A DNA stretch of 64,000 nucleotides from contig NC_069124.1 of the NCBI RefSeq assembly GCF_026914265.1, positions 70,542,402 to 70,606,401 on the forward strand, read 5' to 3'. Position numbers and translations under genes: made by a program. Under the pieces are notes generated by a model. It saw only the letters and a program-made list of their open reading frames with translations. It did not search any database and was not told the origin of the DNA. Positions 49,525 to 61,000 of this stretch are shown here, piece after piece; positions within the stretch are counted from its first letter, which is position 1; each line of letters starts with the position of its first letter. Source of the stretch: Mya arenaria. Lineage: Eukaryota; Mollusca; Bivalvia; Myida; Myidae.

Positions 49525-50310
49525 GCCATTCGTGTTTCCTATGACACTCCCGGAATAAAGTCGATCTTACACTGAAATCAACAACTATCCTCTATATATT
49601 TAAAAAGAGGATTGCGGAAAGTGGATTTAACAACTCTGAAACCAACGTTCGGCGTAACAATACAAAACTAAGGTCAAGAGTAATTGAAGGGGATTTATTA
49701 GAAAATAACGAAATAATTAATACAAATCTAGATTAATTGGTGTGCGTACATCTAACAGCAATCGACATTTGCCTTAACATTAAATGAAATCTATAAAGTA
49801 ATTGGAAATATAATCCCTTATATAAAACACGGAATGTAATAACAAAGCAACTTCTCGGAGATGTTCCACTTAGTTGAAATTGCTTTAAGTTTAACAAGAA
49901 TATTTTAATTTAATAATTATCTTAATGTTTGCGAGAATGTATCAATCCTAACCAGAGCGCGCTTCATGGAAATTGCTCGCCTGCCCGACTGTGTCCATAC
50001 AGCATAAAAATGCGATCAAACCTTAAATATGAAAATAAGTACGTTGTACATTCATGATCAATTCTAGAGCGTTTTTGTTGAAAATAAACTAGTTTCAGTT
50101 TTGGTTTCAAGGGTTTCAGCGGTTTGGAAACCTGTTTCGAAATTTTTGTTTGAAGTAACAAATGCATATTTTTTGTGTACAGCTTCAACAACATGATGGA
50201 GCATCTGCGTGTAGCCATTATTTCTAATATTTTTTTCAAAACAATGATACCGCAATGATACCGTGAAACCAATATAAAACTAGTTTATTACCAACAAAAA
50301 CGGCCGAAGA
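49525..50310. other. non-coding sequence
   Basis: No exon or repeat is supported; the ORF on the minus strand at 49964-50272 is AT-rich with no domain. Confidence 0.4.
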
Positions 50311-50535
50311 CTGCAGGACATTCGTACGTGATTAATGCGAGGCTACGAACCACTACTGCAAGACATTCGTACGTGATTAATGCAAGGCTACGAACCACTA
50401 CTGCAAGACATTCATACGTGATTAATGCAAGGCTATGAACCACTACTGCAAGACATTCGTACGTGATTAATGCAAGGCTATGAACCACTACTGCAAGACA
50501 TTCGTACGTGATTAATGCAAGGCTACGAACCACTA
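50311..50535. repeat. 45-bp minisatellite, exactly five copies
   Basis: Five consecutive copies of a monomer starting CTGCAAGACATTCGTACGTG and ending CGAACCACTA, differing at a few positions. Because 45 is a multiple of 3, it leaves an open 15-residue repeat (LALITYECLAVVVHS) on the minus strand, which I regard as non-coding. Confidence 0.95.
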
Positions 50536-51078
50536 CTTAAAAGGTTACGTGTACGAGTGAACTATGGATTATGCCCTACGTCACCCAGATACTTGCACAG
50601 TGTACAAATTATGAATGCCATGTACAATAAATAAAAAGAGGAACATGATTTATGCGTTCATCAGCGACCTTACAATTACAATTTGTTTTGCAAACAACTC
50701 TTAAACTTTCTCGTTGTTCATTCAAAATGAAATGACAGAGCAGGCATTTTAAGTAATGTTTTATCATAATGAATATTTTGGTAAAGAATTTTCCAATTGA
50801 AACAGCAAGTATAACGTGTTGATATTTTTTGGACTCAAACATTTTTTTCTGAAAATGATCATAGCTTTCTTTAATGGCATGAGTTGAAAACATGACAGAC
50901 CAAGTGAAACCGGGAACTGTCACACATTTACTTCGCAATCAAACGTAAACGCTTTATAGTGAGGTTTTAAACGAAAGTGCATGCATACAATGACCACAAT
51001 ACAATAGGAACAAGAATTATCACCTGGACATTTGTCTAGTTGAAGAAATTTGTTAATGTTTCAGAAAGTATAAAAAAA
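50536..51078. other. non-coding sequence
   Basis: The minus-strand ORF 50609-50938 (109 codons) has no recognisable domain; nothing else is visible. Confidence 0.35.
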
Positions 51079-51191
51079 CAGTGATCCGGTCGACGAGTAA
51101 ACACTACAGTCATTTGCAGGGTATGAACTCCCCTTCACAAGTAAGGTCCCTTCTAATAGTACATAGTGCTTACTCGTTGACAGGATCGCTG
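51079..51191. mobile_element. MITE with about 25-bp terminal inverted repeats
   Basis: The left end CAGTGATCCGGTCGACGAGT and the reverse complement of the right end, CAGCGATCCTGTCAACGAGT, match with three differences; the match continues into AAaCAC. The 113-bp element has no ORF. Termini CAG...CTG resemble some DNA-transposon families. A target-site duplication is not evident. Confidence 0.65.
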
Positions 51192-51979
51192 AATTGACAT
51201 GTTTTAAGGGGCTGGACAACCTGGAAACACATTATTTCCACAAAACTAGCCTAGACTTGTCAATACGAGCTAGTATGTGGCCGACAATACATCATGTTAC
51301 ATGATAGAAAGAATACTTCGTCGCTGTCTCAGCTCAATTTACCAGTTTGGAAATATCGCTGAATGGTTTCCATGTTAATAGTATGTACCCATCAATTTTC
51401 CGCTGTTGAGGTTTTCTGACATTGTTAAACTGCTGGATTTCATAGTTGTTTTCAAGAAATAGTTAAATGTCAATAAACAATTAACAGGTCTTGTGACAAC
51501 AAAGCAGGAGATTATTTCCATTAAACGAATGACTAAACTCGTGCTTTGAAATATATTTTGGAAGAATGTGTTAGAGGTACATTGTTCACCATGTTTTTTT
51601 AGTTACCGTTAAAAATATAATCTAATTATATTGCGACAACTTTCAATATTGTTAAACAATTTGTAAGATTATTAATGTACATATGGCAATTCTAGTATTT
51701 CATTTGTTATGTTCTTCATTATTCCACAAGTTGTGTAAATTATATGCACTTAGGCATAGTGTGTAATGAAACTGAGTTTCGGTCCAGGAATGTATTAAGA
51801 ACGCATACATCAGGTTACGTGGGGAGTATACGAATATCAAAATTATACAGTTTTATGTCAGATACAATCTAAGAACCTAGAAATAGCATTGCATATGGAG
51901 CATCTCTCGTTAATCGAAGCACTAGTATAGTTTCAGCATTTTTCTATCCAATTATTTTATTCTGGAAATCCAACTCTTA
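51192..51979. other. region 3' of copy D
   Basis: AT-rich with no exon or repeat recognised. It would contain the 3' untranslated region of copy D. Confidence 0.35.
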
Positions 51980-54277
51980 TCAAATATCAATCTGACAGAG
52001 AAACTTCTTTATTGAACAACTTTTCCCGTAAAACTGATACGCAGACGACGACACGTATGCCACACAAGCACCCGTACTAACCGGTTCCCCGTGCGCCCAG
52101 TTGAATGCGACTTGACTTCCGTCGTGCCACTCAAACATGTCACTGCTACTAATGTATTTTGCAGACATGTAGACGGGAAACAAACTGCTGGCTCCAGTGT
52201 AGGCCTTGAGGTTGTTCAGGTCAGACTCGTTCTTTATTGTTCCCAAATGAGCACCGCTACCAAAACTGCTGCAAGTTTGTGCTGCGGACGCATAAGTAGT
52301 GACCTGGATAATCCCGACCGAGTACATAGCGTAAACACGGAAACACGTTGACTGCACCAGCTCCCACGTAGCAGGACACTGACAGCGGGGTCCGACATTG
52401 TAACTTCTAGGACATTGACACGTGTACGACAACAGTCCGCCCTCACAAACACCCCCATTCAAGCAGGCATTGGACGCACAGTGGCCGATGTCCACGTCAC
52501 ACCTGTGCCCCGTGTAACCGTCGGGGCACGCGCATGTGAAACTCCCGATTGCATCCGTGCAGGTGCCACTGTTTAAGCAGGAGGAAGGCGTACAATCGCC
52601 ATTTACATTCACGTAAGTGGTCCAGTCCGGGGAGTTCTACAAACATAATTTATATGGAAATAAATGAAAGGGGGAAGCCTGCCAAAACCGTATTGCGATC
52701 TTGGTAATTGACTTAAAACGTCATAATGCATTCTCAACAGAAGAACAATCAATAATACAATGAAAATATAAGGACAAGCCCAGCAGTCAAAACTTACAGT
52801 AATAATCATGTTGAAAGTGGCAAAATCATTACCAACCGAATATAATAGCAATTTTATCACATGCTACACCTTGTTTCCGGTTTAATATAACCGTCACGTA
52901 TTTTTTTATATTACACATGTGTAATATAACATTGCTCTTCATCTATTGGTCAGAAAATATATCGCTCCGCATTTATATAAAAAGTTAATTGGCAAAAAGG
53001 AACTGCTAATTGGTAATATTCCTGTATACCAAACCTTCAATTCTTATTTTATTTCTATAATAAATATTTGTTTTGTTGGAGTAGTTGAATTTCTTTCTAA
53101 ATATTAAGAGGATAACAAAGTATGTCGTCTTGATATCTTGAAAAAGCAAATTTAAAAGCGTCCAAAATTTAGTTTATTTTAACCGAAAATGAACATAAAC
53201 ATTATGACGTCACATCTACTAGATGACGTCATGATGTTTATGTTCACTTCCGGTATAACAGAAAGAAAGATTTCGTTAAAATCAAAGTGTTTACAGTGTG
53301 ATTTTTACTGAATTTCATCTGAGAATGCATTCTTAAATAAACGGAAATAAAACGATCGGGTATATATGCTGTTTTAAATAAATCCTGGTACTACATTCCT
53401 GCAATGCATGTAGCGCGGGAAATGACAACACTTGGTGATATTCGGCTCATCAGCATCGCAGGTGAAACAGGTAGGTTTTTTTGCCATTTTATACCGGAAA
53501 AAGCATGTGATAAAAAGAATCTGACACTCGTTGTCATTTAATACCAATTTTTATTAAACTCGTCCAGGAAAACAGTCAGTAAGCTCGCCAAAGGCTCGCT
53601 AACTAACAGTTTTCCTGAACTCGTTTAATAAAAATTGGTATTAAATGACACCTCATGTCAGATCCTCTATATATGTTAAACGGCAGAATCAATATCAATA
53701 AAGACAAAAATTTAAAAAAAATATGCTATTTTGACAAAGCAATGCTTCACGGTTTTAAATGATTTTTTTTATAGTTGAGAAAGATTCTTTTCTTAGTTAA
53801 TGATTTGTTAAGATGGTAATTAATATCACATAGATATGCATTCTTCATGTTAAATCCGTTTCATGGCATCCCTATTCTGGTATGTGAGCTATATTGCTGT
53901 AGGCTGCATGTTTGATAGAACACAATCGAGGTTTGACCAGAAATGGTTAAATGGGAAGTAAGTTTTGCTCTCACCTGAAGTTCGGCCAATTGATTCCCAG
54001 CCAGATCATACCGAGGAGCGTCACTGAGGCGACACTGGTGCGTCTGTCTGTTGTACGAGACAAGAAGGCAGCCGCCTGACAACCGACATCCGGCGCTGCA
54101 GTAAACCGGGGATTTAGCGAGTGTCTCCTGGTAAAAGCTGCTGTATTGAACATCAGGAACAGCTTTGAAAAGCTCGTTAAGTGTTCTTCCATGCACCATA
54201 TTTATGAAATGAAATAGAAATGTTGTTTTGAATATTATTCCGGGAGATGTTTCCAACTGTCTTGTTACTATAGCCAT
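51980..54277 (-). CDS. copy D: secreted PAN-EGF-EGF-C-type lectin-like protein
   Basis: Exon 1 is 54277-53975 (303 nt) and exon 2 is 52636-51980 (657 nt, TGA stop), with a 1338-bp phase-0 intron (CTTCAG|GTGAGA, TTGTAG|AACTCC); about 319 residues. Order: N-terminal MAIVTRQLETSPG, hydrophobic signal segment (IIFKTTFLFHFINMVHG), PAN/apple-like domain (CSAGC, GCLLVSYN, QCRLSD), linker NSPDWTTYV, EGF1 (CLNSGTC, a Gly-to-Ser variant of the other copies), EGF2 and a long-form lectin-like domain (CPATWELV, AAQTC, FEWHDGS, NWAHGEPV, SCSIKKFLCQ). EPV replaces EPN and the WND motif is absent. The segment after CFRVYA differs most between paralogs. The intron is the longest of the family because of inserted palindromic elements. 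Confidence 0.85.
52907..52928. other. 22-bp perfect palindrome in the copy D intron
   Basis: TATATTACACA followed by its exact reverse complement. No function can be assigned. Confidence 0.6.
53191..53246. other. palindrome carrying two TGACGTCA (CRE-type) sites, copy D intron
   Basis: GAACATAAACATTATGACGT reads inward from the left and the matching arm ends GATGTTTATGTTC on the right. TGACGTCA is present at 53205-53212 and 53224-53231, around a short CATCTACTAGA centre. It may be a small foldback element or a CREB/ATF-type regulatory site. Confidence 0.5.
53518..53665. mobile_element. palindromic foldback (MITE-like) element in the copy D intron
   Basis: Arms of about 70 bp. The left arm includes ATCTGACA, GTCATTTAATACCAATTTTT, ATTAAACTCG and CAGGAAAAC. 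The right arm repeats these in reverse complement with few mismatches, with the turn at GCTCGCCAAAGGCTCGC. No ORF is present. It accounts for part of the extra intron length of copy D. Confidence 0.75.
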
Positions 54278-54307
54278 TTTGGTCTTGTCTGCCTCCTCTA
54301 CTAGAAT

Positions 54308-54343
54308 TTCTGAAAAGCTCTGATTTACGTTTTCATTTATAAG
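54308..54343 (-). promoter_or_regulatory. core promoter of copy D (TATA plus initiator)
   Basis: Minus-strand ACTTATAAATG (near 54343-54334) is followed by GTAAATCAGAGC and, about 30 bp after the TATA start, TTTTCAGAAA. The layout is shared with copies B and C. Confidence 0.65.
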
Positions 54344-54432
54344 TATAGAAATTGATGTGGTTTTTATAATGCAATTTTATACGAATGTGCAATAGAAAAG
54401 GACTGCGTTGACGAAACACTTAAACGACTTTT

Positions 54433-54670
54433 TTCTTGCTGTCTAAAGTGGTTTATGCCGATTGTTTCCTGTAGTTTGTAGTTGCGTTTGTTTGCGATTC
54501 AAAACGTTTTAAGGTAATCAATTAATCTTTTCAGAAAGGCGCTTTTCAATGTCACTAACAACAAATCTCCAAGCATTTGAAATATTCTGATCCATTCTTA
54601 ACAGATTTAATTGGCAAATTGTCTGCCATTAAGTATCAAATTAACTACGTTTGGTTCGCTAACATGACAT
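54433..54670 (-). repeat. conserved distal flank of the lectin family, copy D
   Basis: Plus-strand landmarks: ttgctgtctaaagtggttta, gattgtttcctg, gcgtttgtttgcgattcaaa, gtaatcaattaat, then the distal part 'catttgaaatattctg', ttcttaacagatttaattggc and ctacgtttggttcg. The most complete copy together with orphan 1. Confidence 0.7.
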
Positions 54671-56718
54671 ACTAGAGGCTGTCATTCCACCATCCCTCTT
54701 TTTGTAGCCATTTTGGGCGGTAGTGTGTATGCCTCGGCTAGGTATGTTGGATTCCACTGAAAAAGCAGGTTTTTCGGACTTCATAAGAAAACGTATGGCA
54801 ATACTTTAGTGGCTTTCAGTCAAAAATCAGAATGTCAATATGGTACCATGTTTTAAGAACCCTCGGAGAAGAACCCTGTCGCATAATTAAACCTATATCG
54901 TTTGGCTCGTGGGAAAGGGCTCAAGCTCCCCCAATCTCATTAAAATCATATCGTGACGTTCACTTCATTTCATTTCATTACGTTATATTTACACCTCAAC
55001 TTCCATTCCTTAAATGAACTGCCTTTCGGCAATTGCGTTCATCAATCGATGAACGCAACATCTTCGGATATGTTCGGATCGCAATTCATCGCATAACAAT
55101 ATACATGAAAACTATTGATCTTGTTATTGTTTATATTGTGTCAGCAGGTCCCGTAAAATATAAATCAACATTTTAGAAAGTGCTAAATTATTATATTTTA
55201 AACGTGTTGTTGCCAAAAGTGTTTCAATTTTATGTTTAAAAGTGATTTCAAGTGGTTGATCTTTTCCCGCGTTATTGTGACGTCAATACGTAATTAAATT
55301 AGACCATACTACTCATGCATTCACTTTCAGAGGAATAAATGAGCATTTTGCAGTATTTTCCCGCGAACTTCCAGGACACCACTTGTAAGTATGTAGAGGG
55401 CGGTGTTGATGCTATTATAGTAGTTATATTAAATCGATAGGGGTTATTATATATGCAATATTTTACATAAAAACGTCACAGTCATTGTGAGCGGTACAGT
55501 ATTTGTTTCGTTAAAATTTGCACATTTCCTCTGACCTCCCAGAAGCTTTTGAACATAAGTTTTAATGCCTGTATACTTGGCTTTCAAACAGCTAATTCTG
55601 TTAATAGTACGTAGTTTCCATAGTTTTATAATCAATAATCAATTGCAGTGCAAGAGGAATTCAAGTTGTTCTATTCTATTCAAAGAGTATCGTATTATTT
55701 CGGAATTTGACTCTAACATATCGGTTGGTTTTTACTTCTCGAAACATCTTAAAAATGGCCCTCGCCCCCTACCTTATAGCTCATTTCACTCCGAATTCTG
55801 TGTGTTATTATTAACTTCACGTAAACATAATTAGTTGTATCAATGATGGTATTGCGATTTCAAGTCACTAAACCGCGGGATCTTTTTTTCACATAATAAA
55901 CCGGAACTCGTTTTTAATATACTCGCTCACATTTATTCCATAGAATCGAACAGTCTACCAAACAGCATAACAGAACGTAATGGAACACATCGTAGCGCTA
56001 TTGTACGTATAGGAACGTAAAGGAACGTAAAGGAACGTATGTACGGTTATCTGAAATAACCCAAACACAACAAGCAAGACACTTACATCATATACTTAAT
56101 AACATTCAAAATAATGCAATTGACATAGCAAATAAAGGTTCACAAAGTATTTTCATGACATTCAAAAATACTTAAAGATACAAAAAATGCTCTGAAGTTG
56201 TTTAGCCATCAACAATTGCTTTAACTAACCTTTCATTTATACTGTAGATTACTTTCATTTATAAAAAACAACATGTACCAAAATATAACTTACTACACAT
56301 TGTTACGTATTACGATTAAGTTAACAAGAACCAAACATACATTCATGTCTTTCCACTCGCAACTCACTTACTGACCAAATTTACTTTCGCCCAGAGCTCT
56401 CGCAGCTGCCAGCCGATCAAAACTCAAAACAAACCAATCGTAACCATGCAAAATATATTTTGTATACGTATCTTGCATATAACGGGCAAATAATCTAAAC
56501 AAGGTCTTGTTAGTTTATGCTATCATTATTACAATAAATCGTAAACGTTTATGAATTTAATAAGCGTATTCCTTGATGCGGCACATAATGTAATAGATTG
56601 ATCATCATAAAAATGGCTCGAATGGTAACGTAGTTTACGTCGTAGTTTACGAATGTCAATAACGTCCCTCGAATAATTATGTTTTATATTATAATGTATA
56701 CTACACAAACCAACAGCC
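54671..56718. other. non-coding sequence between copy D and remnant E
   Basis: No gene supported. A short 10-bp repeat (aggaacgtaa, about three copies) lies at 56009-56040. The ORF at 55565-55834 is unrecognised. Confidence 0.4.
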
Positions 56719-57040
56719 GTTTTGCAGAGATGCTTAGATGCTTTAACAATTCTTCACGTAAAAACTGATACGCATTCGAAGAAATGTACATCATACACGC
56801 ATTTTTAGCCTCGGTTCCCATTTTACCCGGTTAAAATTGACTGAACTTCCGGTGTGTCATTTAAACACGCATTTGTTGCTGTTGTATTGTGCCGACAGGT
56901 AAACAGGAAGCGTACTGCTGGAACCAGTAATTTAACAATATAATTCCAGGCCAGAGCACACGGTATACAATGAGGTTGTACGTAAATCATTTAGTGATTA
57001 AACATACATGTTCACTTGTATAATGCTACCAAACGTTTTG
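56719..57040 (-). pseudogene. remnant E: decayed lectin-domain fragment of the family
   Basis: Plus-strand sequence aligns with the lectin part of copy B. Shared words include aaaactgatacg, ttaaaat-gac/tac, acttccg, tgtgccgacag and cgtactgctgga, then gaggttgt and ctaccaaa further on. The reading frame is broken by stops and indels, and an insertion of about 40 bp near 56930-56970 separates the two aligned parts. EGF and PAN exons are absent. Confidence 0.7.
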
Positions 57041-57787
57041 ACATTATTGGTAAAATGTAAAAATAACAAAGATATCTTAACCATACTTTCTGAGAATCAA
57101 GCACTTGTTTTAGAAAAATAGATGACGCCGAAGTGTATACAGAACAATATATTGGGAAGGGGGCGGGGGTACATAAAGATATTATTCCTGTAAGGTTTTT
57201 TGTTTTAACGTGGCCTAAACTTACATTCATGTGCAGCGTTATGACTTTTATATTCGTTTGTTGTTACCGTTTTGAATTATCCTGCTTACTGGACATCAGC
57301 AGCGACAATCTCGTGTGTAATTTGTGTTTACGACGTTTTCTCAGGGCGCTGTGCTTAACACTCAGACAGAGTTACGCAATCAAAAAGGAACTTGATGGAA
57401 TTTGGAATATGATAGATTTGACTTTGCAGTGGTTATGTTGTCTATACACATACTACTCCGTAGTCAATATCTTTATTCGTACATATAAAAAATAACAATA
57501 TCAATTTCAAAGCTGATGAATTGTATTGTTTTACAAATGAAAACAATGCCATTTAAAATCATTGGTTTGTTATGAAATAGAACTACATTAAGCAAAATAA
57601 CTTTACTTGGAAGAAATTTTGCAAATTAATGGGAAAGTTTCTAGAAAAATCTTGTATATGTATAAATGCAATAATTCCCTCTCAGAAGTGCTTACTTTTT
57701 TTGAATGATCGTCGTATATGTACAAGTATTTGTAATGTTATTGTGTTGATATGACTGCAATATCGAAACATGTTACCAATACTATTT
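57041..57787. other. sequence between remnant E and its flank
   Basis: This interval would have held the EGF and PAN exons of copy E, but none remain visible. A 120-codon plus-strand ORF at 57133-57495 is hydrophobic and cysteine-rich with no recognised domain; I give it little weight. Confidence 0.35.
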
Positions 57788-57985
57788 GTTTGCTCTCTAA
57801 AGTGGTTCACGTTATACTTTTCAATACATGTAGTAACATAACTGCAGCCTTTGCTTGCGATTTAAAATGCATTTTATGCTAATCAATTAATGGTCAATAC
57901 TTTCGAAAATTCTTTAAAATGTTTTACAAGAGCTTTGTGTGCATTTAAAACATTTCCATTTAAATTGTTTTAAGTGCAATTTTAA
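57788..57985 (-). repeat. conserved distal flank of the lectin family, remnant E
   Basis: Plus-strand landmarks: gtttgctctctaaagtggtt, then cctttgcttgcgatttaaaa, gctaatcaattaatggtcaa. It confirms that remnant E was once a full copy with its own upstream region. Confidence 0.6.
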
Positions 57986-58085
57986 GTGCAAATTCTATGT
58001 TTCATTCGCTTCCATGGCATGACAGTAATATGTTATCGCTTAGGGCGAGGAAAGTGCACGTTTAGTTATTGATCAATAATGGTAA

Positions 58086-61000
58086 TAATACTATCACCAA
58101 CGGTTTCTCTAGGGATGCTATACTACTGTCACCAACGGTTTCTCTAGGGATGCTATACTACAACGGTTTCTCAAGGGATGCTATACTACTGTCACCAACG
58201 GTTTCTCTAGAGATGCTATACTACTGTAACCAACGGTTTCTCTAGGGATGCTATACTACTATCACCAACGGTTTCTCTAGGGATGCTATACTACTCTCAC
58301 CAACGGTTTCTCTATGGATGCTATACTACAACGGTTTCTCTAGGGATGCTATACTACTGTCACCAACGGTTTCTCTAGGGATGCTATACTACCGTCACCA
58401 ACGGTTTCTCTAGGGATGCTATACTACTGTCACCAACGGTTTCTCTAGGGATGCTATACTACTGTCACCAACGGTTTCTCTAGGGATGCTATACTACAAC
58501 GGTTTCTCTAGAGATGCTATACTACAACGGTTTCTCTAGGGATGCTATACTACAGTCACTAACGGTTTCCCTAGGGATGCTATACTACTGTCACCAACGG
58601 TAGCTCTAGGGATGCAATACTACTGTCACCAACGGATTCTCTAGGGATGCTATACTACTGTCACCAACGGTTTCTCTAGGGATGCTATACTACAACGGTT
58701 TCTCAAGGGATGCTATACTGCTGTCACCAAAGGTAGCTCTAGGGATGCTATACTACTGTCACCAATGGTTTCTCTAGGGATGCTATATTACAACGGTTTC
58801 TCTAGGGATGCTATTCTACTGTCACCAACAGTTTGTCTAGGGATGCTATACTACTGTCACCAATCATAGCTCTAGGGATGCTATACTACTGTCACCAACG
58901 GTAGCTCTAGGGATGCTATACTACTGTCACCAACGGTAGCTCTAGGGATGCTATACTACTGTCACCAATGGTTTCTCTAGGGATGCTATATTACAACGGT
59001 TTCTCTAGGGATGCTATTCTACTGTCACCAACAGTTTGTCTAGGGATGCTATACTACTGTCACCAACGGAAGCTCTAGGGATGCTATACTACTGTCACCA
59101 ACGGTAGCTCTAGGGATGCTATACTACTGTCACCAACGGTTTCTCTAGGGATGCTATACTACTGTCACCAACGGTTTCTCTATGGATGCTATACTTCTGT
59201 CACCAACGGTTTCTCTAGGGATGCTATACTACTGTCACCAACGGTTTCTCTAGGGATGCTATACTACTGTCACCAATGGTTTCTCTAGGGATGCTATACT
59301 ACTGTCACCAACGGTTTCTCTAGGGATGCTATACTACTGTCACCAACGGTTTCTCTAGGGATGCTTTACTACTGTCACCAACGGTTTCTCTAGGGATGCT
59401 ATACTACTGTCACCAACGGTTTCTCTAGGGATGCAATACTACAACGGTTTTTCTAGGGGTGCAATACTACCACGGTTTCTCTAGGGATGCTATACTACCG
59501 TCACCAACGGTTTCTCTAGGGATGCTATACTACTGTCACCAACGGTTTCTCTAGGGATGCTATACTACTGTCACCAACGGTTTCTCTAGAGATGCTATAC
59601 TGCAGTCACCAACGGTTACTCCAGAGATGCTATACAACAACGGTTTCTCTAGGGATGCTATACTACCGTCACCAACGGTTTCTCTAGGGATGCTATACTA
59701 CCGTCACCAACGGTTTCTCTAGAGATGCTATACTACAACGGTTTCTCTAGAGAGGCTGTACTACAACGGTTTTTCTAGGGGTGCTATACTACTGTCACCA
59801 ACGGTTTCTCTAGGGATGCTATACTACCGTCACCAACTGTTTCTCTAGGGATGCAATACTACAACGGTTTTTCTAGGGGTGCTATACTACTGTCACCAAC
59901 GGTTTCTCTAGGGATGCTATACTACCGTCACAAACGGTTTCTCTAGGGATGCTATACTACAACGGTTTCTCTAGGGATGCTATACTACTGTAACCAACGG
60001 TTTCTCTAGGGATGTTATACTACTGTCACCAACGGTTTCTCTAGAGATGCTATACTACAGTCACCAACGGTTACTCCAGAGATGCTTTACTACAACGGTT
60101 TCTCTAGGGATGCTATACTACCGTCACCAACGGATTTTCTAGGGATGCTTTACTACCGTCACCAACGGTTTCTCTAGGGATGCAATACTACTGTCACCAA
60201 CGGTTTCTCTAGGGATGTTATACTACCGTCACCAACGGTTACTCCAGAGATGCTATACTACAACGGTTTCTCTAGGGATGCTATACTACCGTCACCAACG
60301 GTTTCTCTAGGGATGCTATACTACCGTCACCAACGGTTTCTCTAGGGATGTTATTCTACTGTCACCAACGGTTTCTCTAGGGATGCTATACTACCGTCAC
60401 CAACGGTTTCTCTAGGGATGCAATACTACAACGGTTTCTCTAGGGATGCTATACTACCGTCACCAACGGTTTCTCTAGGGATGCTATAATACTGTCACCA
60501 ACGGTTTCTCTAGGGATGGTATATTACAACGGTTTCTCTAGGGATGCTATACTACTGTCAACAACGGTTTCTCTAGGGATGCAATACTACAGTCACCAAC
60601 GGTTTCTCTAGGGATGCTATACTACAACGGTTTCTCTAGAGAGGCTGTACTACAACGGTTTCCCTAGGGATGCTATACTACTGTCACCAACGGTTTCTCT
60701 AGGGATGCTATACTTCTGTCACCAACGGTTTTTCTAGGGGTGCTATACTACTATCACCAACTGTTTCTCTAGTGATGCTATACTACTGTCACCAACGGTT
60801 TCTCTAGGGGTGCTATACTACAACGGTTTCTCTAGGGATGCTATACTACTGTCACCAACGGTTTCTCTAGGGATGCTATACTACTGTCACCAACGGTTTC
60901 ACAAGGGATGCTATAATACTGTCACCAACGGTTTCTCTAGGGATGGTATACTACAACGGTTTCTCTAGGGATGCTAAGCTACTGTCACCAACGGTTTCTC

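Noticed and set aside
57133..57495. 120-codon plus-strand ORF, hydrophobic and cysteine-rich.
   Set aside because: It lies in the interval where remnant E lost its exons, on the opposite strand, with no domain or start context. Probably chance.
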